The position numbers and the translations under genes are program-made. Source: Monoraphidium neglectum (Eukaryota; Chlorophyta; Chlorophyceae; Sphaeropleales; Selenastraceae). From it: a DNA stretch of 12,084 bases. This document shows, piece by piece, positions 1 through 7,984 of this stretch. The notes beneath the pieces were generated by a model. That model was not told where the DNA came from. It saw only the letters and a program-made list of their open reading frames with translations, and did no database searches. How positions within the stretch are numbered: position 1 is the stretch's first letter; every line of letters begins with the position of its first letter. Location of the stretch: the NCBI RefSeq assembly GCF_000611645.1, contig NW_014011871.1, positions 1-12,084 of the forward strand, in the 5' to 3' direction.

Positions 1-1541
1 GCCGCATACAGCGCCTCCCGCCCTGCCGCTGGCCGCGCGAGCAGCGCGCCGCCGCCGCCCAGCCGCGCCGCCCGCAGGCCGCCGCCCGCGACGCGCGCCG
101 CGGCGCCGAGCAGCGGCAGCAGCTGGCCGCGCGCAGAGGCGAGCAGCAGGCGCAGCAGGCGCCAGCCGGCAATGTGGAGGGCGGGTTGCTGCAGCAGCAG
201 CTCGTGGAAGCGCGACGCGGATAAGGGCACCGCGCCCGCCGCGGCGGCGGCGCCGGCGTCCAGCGACACGAGGCGCGACGACAGCGCCAGCACCTGGAAG
301 CCGGGCAGGGGCGCAGCTGCCGGGTAGCTGCCGGTCAGCGCCGCCTCGAGGGCCGACAGCAGCGCGCCGAGCAGCGCGCCCGCCGCCCGCTGCTGCGGCG
401 CCTTGCTCGCGCCGCCGGTCGTCGGCTGCTCCGACTCCCAGGGATACTCGGGCATCAACCCCATGTGCTCCTGCTGCTGCTGCTGCTGGCCTGCCGCCGC
501 GCTGCCAGGCCGCGCAAGCAGCGCCCGTGCGTGCGGGTCCGCCTGCGGCCCCTCCAGCCCCATGGTCATGAAGTCCAGCACCGCGTGGCACGACACAAGC
601 AGCCCCCGCGCGCCCTCGCTCCACGCCGCCGCATCGCCCGCTAGCCGCGGCAGCAGCGCGACGCACGCGGCGGCGCGCGCGAGCAGCGCGCGCGCCTGCG
701 CGCCTGGCGCGCCCGCGGGCGCTGCACCCACGGCGGCGGCGGCGGCGCGGAGCAGCTTGGGCAGCTGCGCCGACAGGGCTGCCTGGTGCTGCCGCAGGCT
801 GGCGGGCGCGACCTCCATCAAGAGCCGCAGTAGCTCAAGCGCCTCCGCCGCCGCGCCGCCGCCGCCTTCAAGCGGCGCGCTCAGGACCGGCAGCAGGAGC
901 TGGAGCGCACGGGAGACGCCGGCCACCGCCTCGCGGCGCACGCCGGGCAGCTCCATGAGCGGCTGCAGGCGGCGGTACAGCGACGCGAGGGCGCGGCACG
1001 CCGCCGCGGCTGCCCCGGCGGGGGGCGCGTCGGCGCGGGCCGGGGCCGCGGCGTTGGGCTGCTTGGTGCAGGCGCGGCGCAGGGCCTCCCCGAGCAGGGG
1101 CACCCACACGGGCAGGCGGTGCAGCAGTGCGGCCGTGTCGCAGCCGTCGACCACGGCCGCCAGCAGCGTGAGCGCTCGCGCAAGGTCGTCCCCCTGCAGC
1201 GCAAAACGGGGGTCCAAGTGAGACAAGGCACGCTGTTCCGCATAATTCCCTGCAAAGCCGATCCGGGAGTGGCGCCCATTCAAGGCGGCGCAGCTCAGGC
1301 GGCACGCCGCCACCGGCCACTGCAGACGCACCGACGCTTTAGCCACCGTCTGTGATGCCGCATCCATGAATTCAGCCACCACATTGCCCCTTGTCGCCGC
1401 TTGCTGCCCGATACAAGCCGATTCGTGTAGGAGCGGCTGCGATCTGAGTGCCTGCGCTATCTCTTTGGCATCACGAGTATTGCCCTTGATCAACGACGCA
1501 GTCCAGGCCGGTAGCAGCGCCTGGCTCGCCCCATGGTCCAT
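1..1541 (-). CDS. PELP1: PELP1/RIX1-like ribosome biogenesis protein (5' part, runs off left edge)
   Basis: The minus strand is open without a stop from an in-frame TAA near 1600 down to base 1. The first ATG is at 1541 (MDHGASQ...), with G at +4. The product is a Leu/Ala-rich alpha-helical solenoid resembling the N-terminal RIX1 domain of PELP1/Rix1, a nucleolar scaffold for 60S pre-ribosome maturation and ITS2 processing. Family-like segments, in unspliced numbering, are: an ALRSQPLLHES stretch near residue 35; a CDTAALLHRLPVWVPLL segment; VALLPRLAGD followed by W307 and LLVSCHAVLD; and PALHIAGWRLLRLLLASARG then QLLPLL near 473-478. These fall in the order and spacing I recall from plant RIX1 proteins. 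A six-residue polyQ (plus 471-488) lies in a linker. About 470-513 residues are present; the rest is off-window. Residues 77-116 are probably a 120-nt intron, described separately. It is divergent from the BCD1 gene. The family call rests on pattern memory, not a search. Confidence 0.7.
   Translation of the reverse strand, partial: MDHGASQALLPAWTASLIKGNTRDAKEIAQALRSQPLLHESACIGQQAATRGNVVAEFMDAASQTVAKASVRLQWPVAACRLSCAALNGRHSRIGFAGNYAEQRALSHLDPRFALQGDDLARALTLLAAVVDGCDTAALLHRLPVWVPLLGEALRRACTKQPNAAAPARADAPPAGAAAAACRALASLYRRLQPLMELPGVRREAVAGVSRALQLLLPVLSAPLEGGGGAAAEALELLRLLMEVAPASLRQHQAALSAQLPKLLRAAAAAVGAAPAGAPGAQARALLARAAACVALLPRLAGDAAAWSEGARGLLVSCHAVLDFMTMGLEGPQADPHARALLARPGSAAAGQQQQQQEHMGLMPEYPWESEQPTTGGASKAPQQRAAGALLGALLSALEAALTGSYPAAAPLPGFQVLALSSRLVSLDAGAAAAAGAVPLSASRFHELLLQQPALHIAGWRLLRLLLASARGQLLPLLGAAARVAGGGLRAARLGGGGALLARPAAGREALYA
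1194..1313 (-). other. Probable short in-frame intron in the PELP1-like gene
   Basis: On the minus strand a GTGGCG donor follows TGG CCG at 1314, and a T-rich stretch ending ttttgcgctgcag precedes GGG GAC at 1193. Both junctions are phase 0 and the segment is 120 nt with no stop, so reading through is also possible. Removing it joins ...SVRLQWP to GDDLARALTLLAAVVDGC. That matches the family spacing between the start of this helix and the following Cys/Trp segment better than the unspliced form. The segment is visibly less GC-rich than the flanking exons. An alternative acceptor (ctttgcag) lies upstream near 1251, but the 1194 site fits the protein better. Confidence 0.55.
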
Positions 1542-1878
1542 GATGCCGCCGGGACTGGCCGAAAGGGCCGCCTGCAGTACTGCAACACCGTATCTATGTT
1601 ATGATACCAGGATGAGCAATTGTAAGAGTATGGTAAAGCACTAGTACACCCGCACGAGTCACCCATACCTTCACCTGCACGAGCAGCTGTTTTTGGCGGT
1701 CGAGCTCGCTCTCTTGCCACCATAAAGCGTCGCACCTCCAAACAAGCACAACACTGCACAAGTCTCGGCCACGAAGCTCGTGCCGCTGGCGACGGCAAGC
1801 AGCTGCTTGCCGCATACAGTACTCCGCTGCACCGCCGCCGCCACCCCTAGCAGAACGCCGGGCCCTAGTGCCCACAGC
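1542..1878. promoter_or_regulatory. Shared intergenic region between divergent PELP1-like and BCD1 genes
   Basis: These 337 bases separate the two start codons and must hold both 5' UTRs and both core promoters. The part from about 1590 to 1780 is lower in GC than the flanking genes, typical of promoter DNA. No clear TATA box is visible. Notable sequence is a perfect 20-bp palindrome at 1793-1812, a smaller palindrome GCAGTACTGC at 1574-1583, and a T-rich run around 1690. A TGTAA at 1621 has no plus-strand gene upstream to serve and is probably chance. Confidence 0.6.
1793..1812. repeat. Perfect 20-bp palindrome in the divergent promoter/BCD1 leader
   Basis: CGGCAAGCAG is followed directly by its exact reverse complement CTGCTTGCCG, with no spacer. 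The centre is the E-box-like CAGCTG. It lies 67 bases upstream of the BCD1 ATG, either in the promoter or the 5' leader, where it could be a dimeric factor site or an RNA foldback. Its function is not known from the sequence. Confidence 0.6.
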
Positions 1879-3049
1879 ATGGCACAGTTGCAGCGGCCAG
1901 CGCTCGAGGGTGTGGAGCAGCCCCAACAAAGTCCGGCACAGCAGCAGCCACAGCAGCAGGACCAGCAGCAGGCGGACGAGGCTGGCGCGAGGCACGACGG
2001 CGAAGAGCCGCCGCCACCGCAGCAGCCGAGCCCTTGCGGCGTGTGCGATCAGCAGCCCTACAAGTACCGCTGCCCAGGCTGCGGCGTCCGCAGCTGCAGC
2101 GTTGAGTGTGTGCGGCGCCACAAAGACGACACGGGATGCAGCGGCAAGCGGGACCGCCTGGCGTTTGTGCCGCTCAGCGAGTTTGGTGACCGCGAGCTCG
2201 TCTCAGGTGGGCCATCCAGGCTTCCATTTGCCATGGTCACGCCGCAGCTGCATGCAGCGCTTCCGCACGTGATGCTCCCCTCCGCTCCCAGCAGAAGCGG
2301 GGCTGGCGCCCGCCCGGCGCGCAAGCACAGCCCGCGCCGCCGCCCTCACAGCCGCGGTGCCAGGGCGCGCCCTGGCGGCGGCGCACGGGCGAGGGGCGGC
2401 GAGGCGCCTGGAGGCAGCCCGGTCGTCACCTCTGCCGCCCTGCCTATTCACCCTCCTTTGAACAACAACGACTGCGCGCAGCCACGTCATCGGCATGCTC
2501 GCTCTCCGCGCTGCAACCCCCCCTCCCCAGACTACAAGCTACTGGAGGAGGTCTCCCGAGCCGACGACAACGCGCGCCGCCACCGCCCGCCCGCGCCGCG
2601 GCCGCAGCTGCCGCAGGCGCTGTCGGGCCTGATCCACCAGGCGCGGCTGCGCGGCGTTCGGCTCATGATCATGCCACCAGGTGGGGCAGAGCGCCGCGCG
2701 GGGCGCTGGATCGCCAATTGCCTCTTATCAGGAAGGACAGTACCGTATTTGAATGCGCGAGCAGCGCACGTCGAACGCCTTGTGCCCCTTGCACTGCGGG
2801 CTCCTGGGGATGCTGCGCGTGACCGGCTTAGTGGCGTGCCGCTCGCTCGAGGGGCCAGCCTTGCAGCAACAGCGCTGGCACGTGCGAGTCCGCCGCTGAA
2901 CAACCCCGCAGGCATGCAGCGGCGGCGCGACAGCACGACCTATTACAACTTTCGTGCCCGCAAGCTGCTGTGGCGCGTGGAGTGGGTGTTTCCCGAGGCT
3001 GACCCCGAGGCGGCCGCCGCGGCCCAGGCGCAGGCCCAGCAGCAGCAGG

Positions 3050-3081
<32 letters not shown>

Positions 3082-3962
3082 CACCGGCAGCAGCACCCGC
3101 AGCGGTGGCAGCCGCAGCAGCGGCCGGGGCCCGCTTCGCCTGTGTCGGCGGCGCACGCAAAGGAGCCAGCAGCCGCGGCCGGCGGCAGGGGCCTGGTGCT
3201 GGTGGATGCGCGGGTCGACGAAGAGCGCCCGCTGCGGCCGCTGCTCGAGGCGCATCTGGCAAACGCGCCAGGCGCCGGCGCTCGGCAGCTCGCGTTGAGA
3301 GCGTATGTCGAGGCGGTCGCGGCGCGCGGCGGGGACGCGGGTGCTCTCCCTGTGCTGATGCGGCAGGAGCACTGCCCGGTGAGCTACTGGCTGGCCGGTG
3401 TCAAAATGTGAAGGCAACCCACTCTGCATGAATCGAGCGCCGCCGTCCTGCGCGTCCCATCAGCCAAGCAGAGCGGAGGCTGCACCCCCTGTCATTCCAA
3501 GCCCGCAGCCCGCCTCAACTCCCCCGCCCTCACCTCCTTTTACTCGCCATGCTCTCCCCTCTTGACCCCGTCCCCCTTGCCTCGCATTCTCCAAAGGCCA
3601 ACGCGCCGCGCTACTACAAATTGGACGTGGACGCTTCGCTGAGGTCGCAGCTGGCCGGGAAAGCGATCATAGAGTTCCCGACGCTCATCGTGCTGCTGCC
3701 CGGTCAGGAGGGCAGCGAGCGCTACCCACTTGTCCCGGCAGCCGAGGCCGCCGAAGAGGTGGGCGGTGGCCGGGTTGATGGGGAGGCCGGGCGGCCGGCC
3801 AAGGCCGCGAGGCACGCGGGGGCGCCGCAGCTCGCGCTCCGTTACCCGCCGCCGCCGCCGCCGCCGCGGGTGAATGGCGCACAGCAGCAGCAGACGCAGC
3901 AGCAACAGCAACAGCAGCAGCAGACGCAGGAAAATGACCAGGAGCAGCAGGAGCAGCAGTAG
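1879..3962 (+). CDS. BCD1: BCD1/ZNHIT6-like box C/D snoRNP assembly protein (HIT zinc finger), four exons
   Basis: Exons are 1879-2206, 2531-2680, 2912-3378 and 3597-3962, encoding 436 residues; all junctions are GT-AG and in phase. The protein acts in nuclear assembly of box C/D snoRNPs, which guide rRNA 2'-O-methylation. Residues 53-87 form a zf-HIT finger with ligands C53, C56, C65, C68, C73, C77, H81 and C87. It is followed by the family signature SGKRDRLAFVPLSEF (88-102) and SDYKLLEEVSRADD, which crosses intron 1. Exon 3 begins with PGMQRRRDST and contains LLWRVEWVFPEAD. Exon 4 supplies RYYKLDV and the terminal conserved strand IIEFPTLIVLLPG (339-351). PolyQ tracts occur near the N-terminus, at 202-229 and at the C-terminus. 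ATG 1879 is the first in-frame ATG; upstream codons are open but lack one. Intron 3 ends in the unusual AAAG, but protein spacing supports it. Standard BCD1 lacks the Q-rich insertion and tail. Confidence 0.88.
3037..3081 (+). repeat. CAG microsatellite encoding polyQ within BCD1 exon 3
   Basis: Fifteen codons are CAG except one GAG and one CAA, giving Q202 to Q216 with a single Glu. The tract continues as a looser Q/H/P-rich stretch to about residue 230. It sits between the conserved W-x-V-E-W-V-F-P-E segment and the conserved GLVLVDARVDE segment, so it expands a loop rather than a fold element. Confidence 0.85.
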
Positions 3963-3991
3963 GAGCAGCAGCAGGAGCAGCAGGAAATCCA
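3881..3991 (+). repeat. CAG/GAG-rich tract spanning the BCD1 stop codon
   Basis: A run of CAG, CAA, ACG and GAG codons encodes the C-terminal polyQ tail. It contains the TAG stop at 3960-3962 and continues in the same frame with GAG CAG CAG CAG GAG CAG CAG before losing the pattern. The TAG is one C-to-T change from CAG. Just upstream, at about 3847-3867, a (CCG)7 run encodes seven prolines. Confidence 0.85.
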
Positions 3992-4120
3992 CAGCAGCCA
4001 GGCGCATAGGCTCGACCATCAGCCAGCTTGGCACCTCGCCAATTCTGCTGGTCTTGTCACCCACGCATAAACACGTGTCGGAATGTCCAGGCATGCACGC
4101 ATGCTTTTGTTTGCACATTC

Positions 4121-4125
4121 TGTAA
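4121..4125 (+). terminator. TGTAA poly(A) signal, likely for BCD1
   Basis: TGTAA is the standard green-algal polyadenylation signal. This is the first one downstream of the BCD1 stop, 158 bases away, which is a normal 3' UTR length. A second TGTAA at 4387-4391 could serve as an alternative site. Confidence 0.6.
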
Positions 4126-5372
4126 GTCCGTTTTACTGCAAGTGGGCTCTATCTGGTGCATGCAGAGCGCCGCTGTTGCAACGTGTCACAGGAGCTCCAG
4201 GGCCAACTGCACCCATACGGCATGCGCACGGGACGCCGTCCATGTGACGGCGTCCCGTGGCGTCCATGTGACGCCGTCCATGTGACGGCGTCTTGTTCTC
4301 ATATCGACCTCAATTGCGCCCTGACATTACATAACGGTATACTGGTAGCATTCCTGCATCCGCTGGTGTTGGATGCTACGGCAATGTGTAAGCTACCTCT
4401 CAAGTGCCACAACCCCCAGCGATGCGTGATGCCTCTGGTCGAACAGCCCTGCGGCCCAGCCGTGGACCTCCGCCGTGCCGCAGGGTGGCAAAACAATCCC
4501 CTACTAGGCTTATCACCTGCGGTTTAACGTCTTTTGCGCCCTGCAGCTTGTTGCGACCATGCTGCTTATCCCCACTTCGCCTTACCATTGGGGTGAACCA
4601 CCAGGCCAGCCTCAAACTGGCTGTGTTGTGCGAATGGCACGGGTGATGCAAAGATAGGTCCGATGACTTGAAACAATAGAGACAGGGTTGGATGGGATCG
4701 AATAGATCGAACAGGAGCGTGTTTCATCGCTGCCAACTCTTCACGCAGGTGCACACTCAAAGGAGTGCGCTGATCTTCAAGGGACCATGTTGTGGCTGGA
4801 ATATCATCCTGCCTAGGGAATCCCACCTGGGCTCTAGAGGTGGGCAGGCCATCTTGGCCTAGCACGCGGCACATGCTGGGGCGAGGCGTCCTGAAGATTA
4901 TTGCACGACCGCAGACTTTGCGTTGACCGCGTTGCAGCCAAAGGTTGACCGCAAGTCGCACGTAGCAACCTGGAGGTGTTCAAGATTCCAGCGATTCAAG
5001 AGTATTCGTGAGAGAATCCATGCATCCCAGCACCTCTGGGCTGCCGAGCGCGCGTCGAGTCACCAAGCGCAGCCTGGAGCGACTGTGCCGGGTACTACCG
5101 TACTGTACTCTGCCCCGCAGCACTTTGCTGGTGCAGGGCGTGTGCGCAAGCGATGTGTACAAATAGACCAGATTGACAAACTCTGGGTTCATTGGATCAT
5201 AGCAACACAGAACGAGCTGGTGGCCGTTGGGAAGTGTCGCATGCGAACCTGAAAACCGTGTGAAGACCAGCAGCATCAAAGGCGGGTGCTGGACACGTGC
5301 GATCATACATACTGTTGTAAGCGCGCTGGCACACACAACAAACACCTGTCTTATTGAGAGGCCGCAGCCATC
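4126..5372. other. Intergenic region without a recognised gene
   Basis: About 1.25 kb separates the BCD1 poly(A) signal and the ACR11 start. From about 4300 onward it is clearly lower in GC than the flanking genes. It holds the hairpin repeat at 4227-4292. TGTAA occurs on the plus strand at 4387 and 5316, and on the minus strand at 4331-4327. Open frames on either strand (for example minus 4961-4566, and minus 5300-4980 from its first ATG) lack recognisable motifs or supporting splice structure, so I do not call a gene. The 3' few hundred bases presumably contain the ACR11 promoter; no convincing TATA box is seen. Confidence 0.5.
4227..4292. repeat. Two copies of a GACGCCGTC-CATGT-GACGGCGTC hairpin
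   Basis: An exact 23-bp inverted repeat (9-bp arms, 5-nt loop CATGT) occurs at 4232-4254 and again at 4270-4292. The first copy extends to a perfect 14-bp stem (4227-4240 with 4246-4259). A third partial copy of the loop region, GCGTCCATGTGACGC, lies between them at 4259-4273. The arms are self-similar, so several alternative cruciform or hairpin pairings are possible. It sits about 100 bases beyond the BCD1 poly(A) signal. Confidence 0.8.
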
Positions 5373-7984
5373 ATGTCGATCTGCAGCATAACTGGCATCG
5401 TCTGCCCCGGTGTCAGCAAGTCGCGGGCAGCGGGGCGCCCCATAGGTTTGGCTCCTCGTGTCGTCAGGTGTGGAACGCGGTCGCCCCGGGCCACGCTGGC
5501 TTCGCGCTGTCAACGTGGCATGCAGCAACGATGCAACTGGAAGCCCTCGCCGCCCATCGCAGGCATACTGCAGACGCGCGTGCTGCTATCAGCAGCAGCC
5601 ATGCCTCAAGCAGCGGCCGCAGCGTCAGGTATGACTGGCATTTAACGCCCCCGGGAAGGGCCTTTTCGGAGCACAGGGCGATCTCACCGGAAGCCCTGTT
5701 CGCGTAGCTGGTTGAGGTATGCTTCGATCATTGTTTTGCGATAAACGATTGCATCGGGATGGCTTCGCAGGGCTGCTGTGAGCACCAACGGCGCACCTAC
5801 CGCCGCACCCGACGCGGCGATCCCCAAGCCTGTCGTGAAAATCGACAACATCCGGGATCCCTTCGCCACTGTGGTGACCGTGGAGGTGTGTATTGCTTGC
5901 TATGGCGGCGTAGCAGTGGCCGCGTGGCAGCATTAGCAAGTGTGGCGCAGCACACAGGCATTCCGCCGGGTTGCTGCAGCTAGCGGCGAGCTGCTCAGAC
6001 GCCACAGTCGCATGCGGCGGAGCGCATCCCACCCTGCCGAGCAGCAGGCGTGCAATGGCGCTCCTGCAGGTGGCCAGCCCCGCTGCCCTAGCATGGGGGC
6101 CACAAGGCCGGCGACATGTACAGCGTGGCTGCATGGGGCTGCTGCTTGGTTGTCTTCACCCGCCCTGCCCCACCTACCTCGCACCCGCGCCGCGCCCCAC
6201 TGCGCCGCAGTTTGGGGACCGCCTGGGCGAGCTGCTGGACACGGTGAGCGTGCTGCCACTCCAGTGCCACAACTGCACCGCTGGCTGCATTCCATCTGCA
6301 ATCTTGCACTGCTGGCAGTGCCTTCCATCCTATGGGCGCTGCTGGGACTCGCCACCCTGTCTGTTTTTGTGGGTTCATCTAAAAGGCGCCCCTAACGCAC
6401 TGCTGCAGATCACGTCCCTCAAGAACTTGGGCTTGAACATCCGCCGCGCGAAGCTGGACGGCGCGCCCGGGCGCAAGTCCAACACCTTCTACATCACAGA
6501 CGCCACCACCAGCGAAAAGATCACGCGCAGCGCGCAGATCGAGGAGATCCGCATGGTGCGGGCGCCTGATTGTGGGCAGAGTCTGATCTGGGGGGCGCGG
6601 GGTCCCGACCACAGTCTGGGGGTTGACTTAAGTTTGGGTCCCAAGCCGGGGCGGTGCGGAAGGAGTGCTGTGGCAGCTGTGAGGGGACACAGCTTGGGTG
6701 GGTACGGCCGGCGCTTGGGCGCGCTGGCGTGGGGGCGAAGCGGAAGCGGGCAGCGTCTGGTGCGGCGGGGCTGGCCAGCCAACAGAGACACCCGATGTCT
6801 CACATGCGAGGAGGCGCGTAGACCGCAGCATCAGCAGGCGCAGCAGCCGCGCGAAGCACCGCGCGGCGGCGGGCCCCCAGCATGGGCTGCTGGCATCGCC
6901 TCCCGCACCCTTGCCCTGCCAAACACCGCACCCCCTGAACTCCTGCCCCCGCCCCGCAGACCATCATCAACAACCTGCTTTACTACCACCCGGTGCGTCT
7001 TGCCTGACGCTGGCCCTGTGCATGGGGGCTACTTTTGGTCTGGGATGTGGTGTTCGCAACCCCTCGTGTACACCCCAGGACTTTCTTGGTGGCAGAGCGG
7101 GGGCGTTGCTACTCGCAGCCAATGCGCCTCACCGCTCCGAAGCCACAGCAGGCCAACGCGCGCTTCCGACGAATTCGCGCCCCCGCCCCGCAGGAGTCGT
7201 CCGAGGCGCTGGCCGCCGGGCAGCCCGCGCGCTCCTCGTCGCGCGACTCGACGTCCCCCCTCGGCCCCAAGGCGCGCAGCGTGGTGCAGACGACCATCGA
7301 GGTCGCGGAGGCGGACAACGGCAGCTGCTCGGTCTGCAAGATCTCCACGCGCGACAGGTGCGCCCGCGCGGCCCCGCGCCCCGCCGCCACCCATCTGCGA
7401 CACCAGCCACACACCGCACATCCTACCTCACGGGCCCCCGCACGTCCTGTGCGGCGGCACCCCAGACTGCCTGCTCCCCTGTGTTGCTCTCTCCCGCTCA
7501 AATCGACCAACCCCAATTTGCTCATCATCATGTCGTCGATCAACGTCGTTCCGCACACCCCCTCAGGCCCGGCCTGCTGGTGGACGTCGTGAGTGTCCTC
7601 AAGGACATCAACGTGAACGTGGTCAGCGCGGAGATTGACACCTTTGGCGACGAGGCGCGCGACGAGCTGTTTATCACGTACCACGGGGAGCCGCTGCCGG
7701 GGCCCATGGTGCAGCTCGTGACCAACGCGCTGCAGGTGGGGCGCTGGGGCGGCGGCGGCTGGGGGCTGGCTGCTGCGAATATATGAGGGTCACACGGCGT
7801 AGCCGGAGGGGGATTTACCGTTGGGGCCGTTTGTGGTGCAGCGAATGCACGCCTTCTTTGCTCGCGGCCCGCGCTGACGCGAGTGCCATGTAATGAGTAT
7901 GTAAGTGTCGCACCTCCCGCCGCCGCCCCTGCTTCGCAGTACTACCTCTCGCTCGCTGAGGTGGAGAAGGAGGAGAGCTACTGA
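5373..7984 (+). CDS. ACR11: Chloroplast ACT-domain protein, ACR11/ACR12 type
   Basis: Preferred exons are 5373-5467, 5563-5628, 5771-5885, 6211-6243, 6409-6555, 6960-6992, 7194-7357, 7567-7735 and 7940-7984, giving 288 residues, close to plant ACR11. Residues 1 to about 60 are basic, Ser/Ala/Arg-rich and poor in acids, like a plastid transit peptide. ACT domain 1 (about 86-150) contains TVVTVEFGDRLGELLDT, LKNLGLNIRRAKL and NTFYITD. Then come TIINNLLYYHP and a Ser-rich linker. ACT domain 2 (about 206-278) contains CKISTRDRPGLLVDVVSVLK, VVSAEIDTFG, DELFITYHGE and NALQYYLS. Plant ACR11 is a plastid amino-acid-sensing type protein reported to act on chloroplast glutamine synthetase. The exons from 5771 onward are well supported. 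The first two are less certain: reading 5373-5628 without the 95-nt intron breaks the frame at 5771, and ATG 5531 is an alternative start in the right frame. Confidence 0.85.

Noticed and set aside
403..1221. Long plus-strand open frame rich in Ala, Ser and Arg
   Set aside because: It is the antisense of the PELP1-like coding region, which is open for 1541 bases and matches a family. The plus frame has no ATG at its start and no motif.
1692..1699. E2F-like TTTGGCGG in the divergent promoter
   Set aside because: It is one base off the usual consensus and unsupported by a second site. A single 8-mer is too weak.
1780..3411. Single 543-codon plus-strand frame across BCD1
   Set aside because: It starts at GTG and reads through introns 2207-2530 and 2681-2911, breaking conserved BCD1 segments. 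The spliced model restores them.
3540..4118. Minus-strand frame with long Leu runs that looks like a membrane protein
   Set aside because: The Leu runs are the antisense of CAG repeats of BCD1 exon 4, and no start or splice support is seen.
4227..4292. Short repeats considered as a CRISPR array or bacterial terminator
   Set aside because: There are only two copies, they form hairpins and have no spacer regularity, and the context is a nuclear eukaryotic genome.
5971..7638. Single 555-codon plus-strand frame across the ACR11-like gene
   Set aside because: It runs through several introns and includes true exons only in part. The spliced exons recreate two ACT domains.
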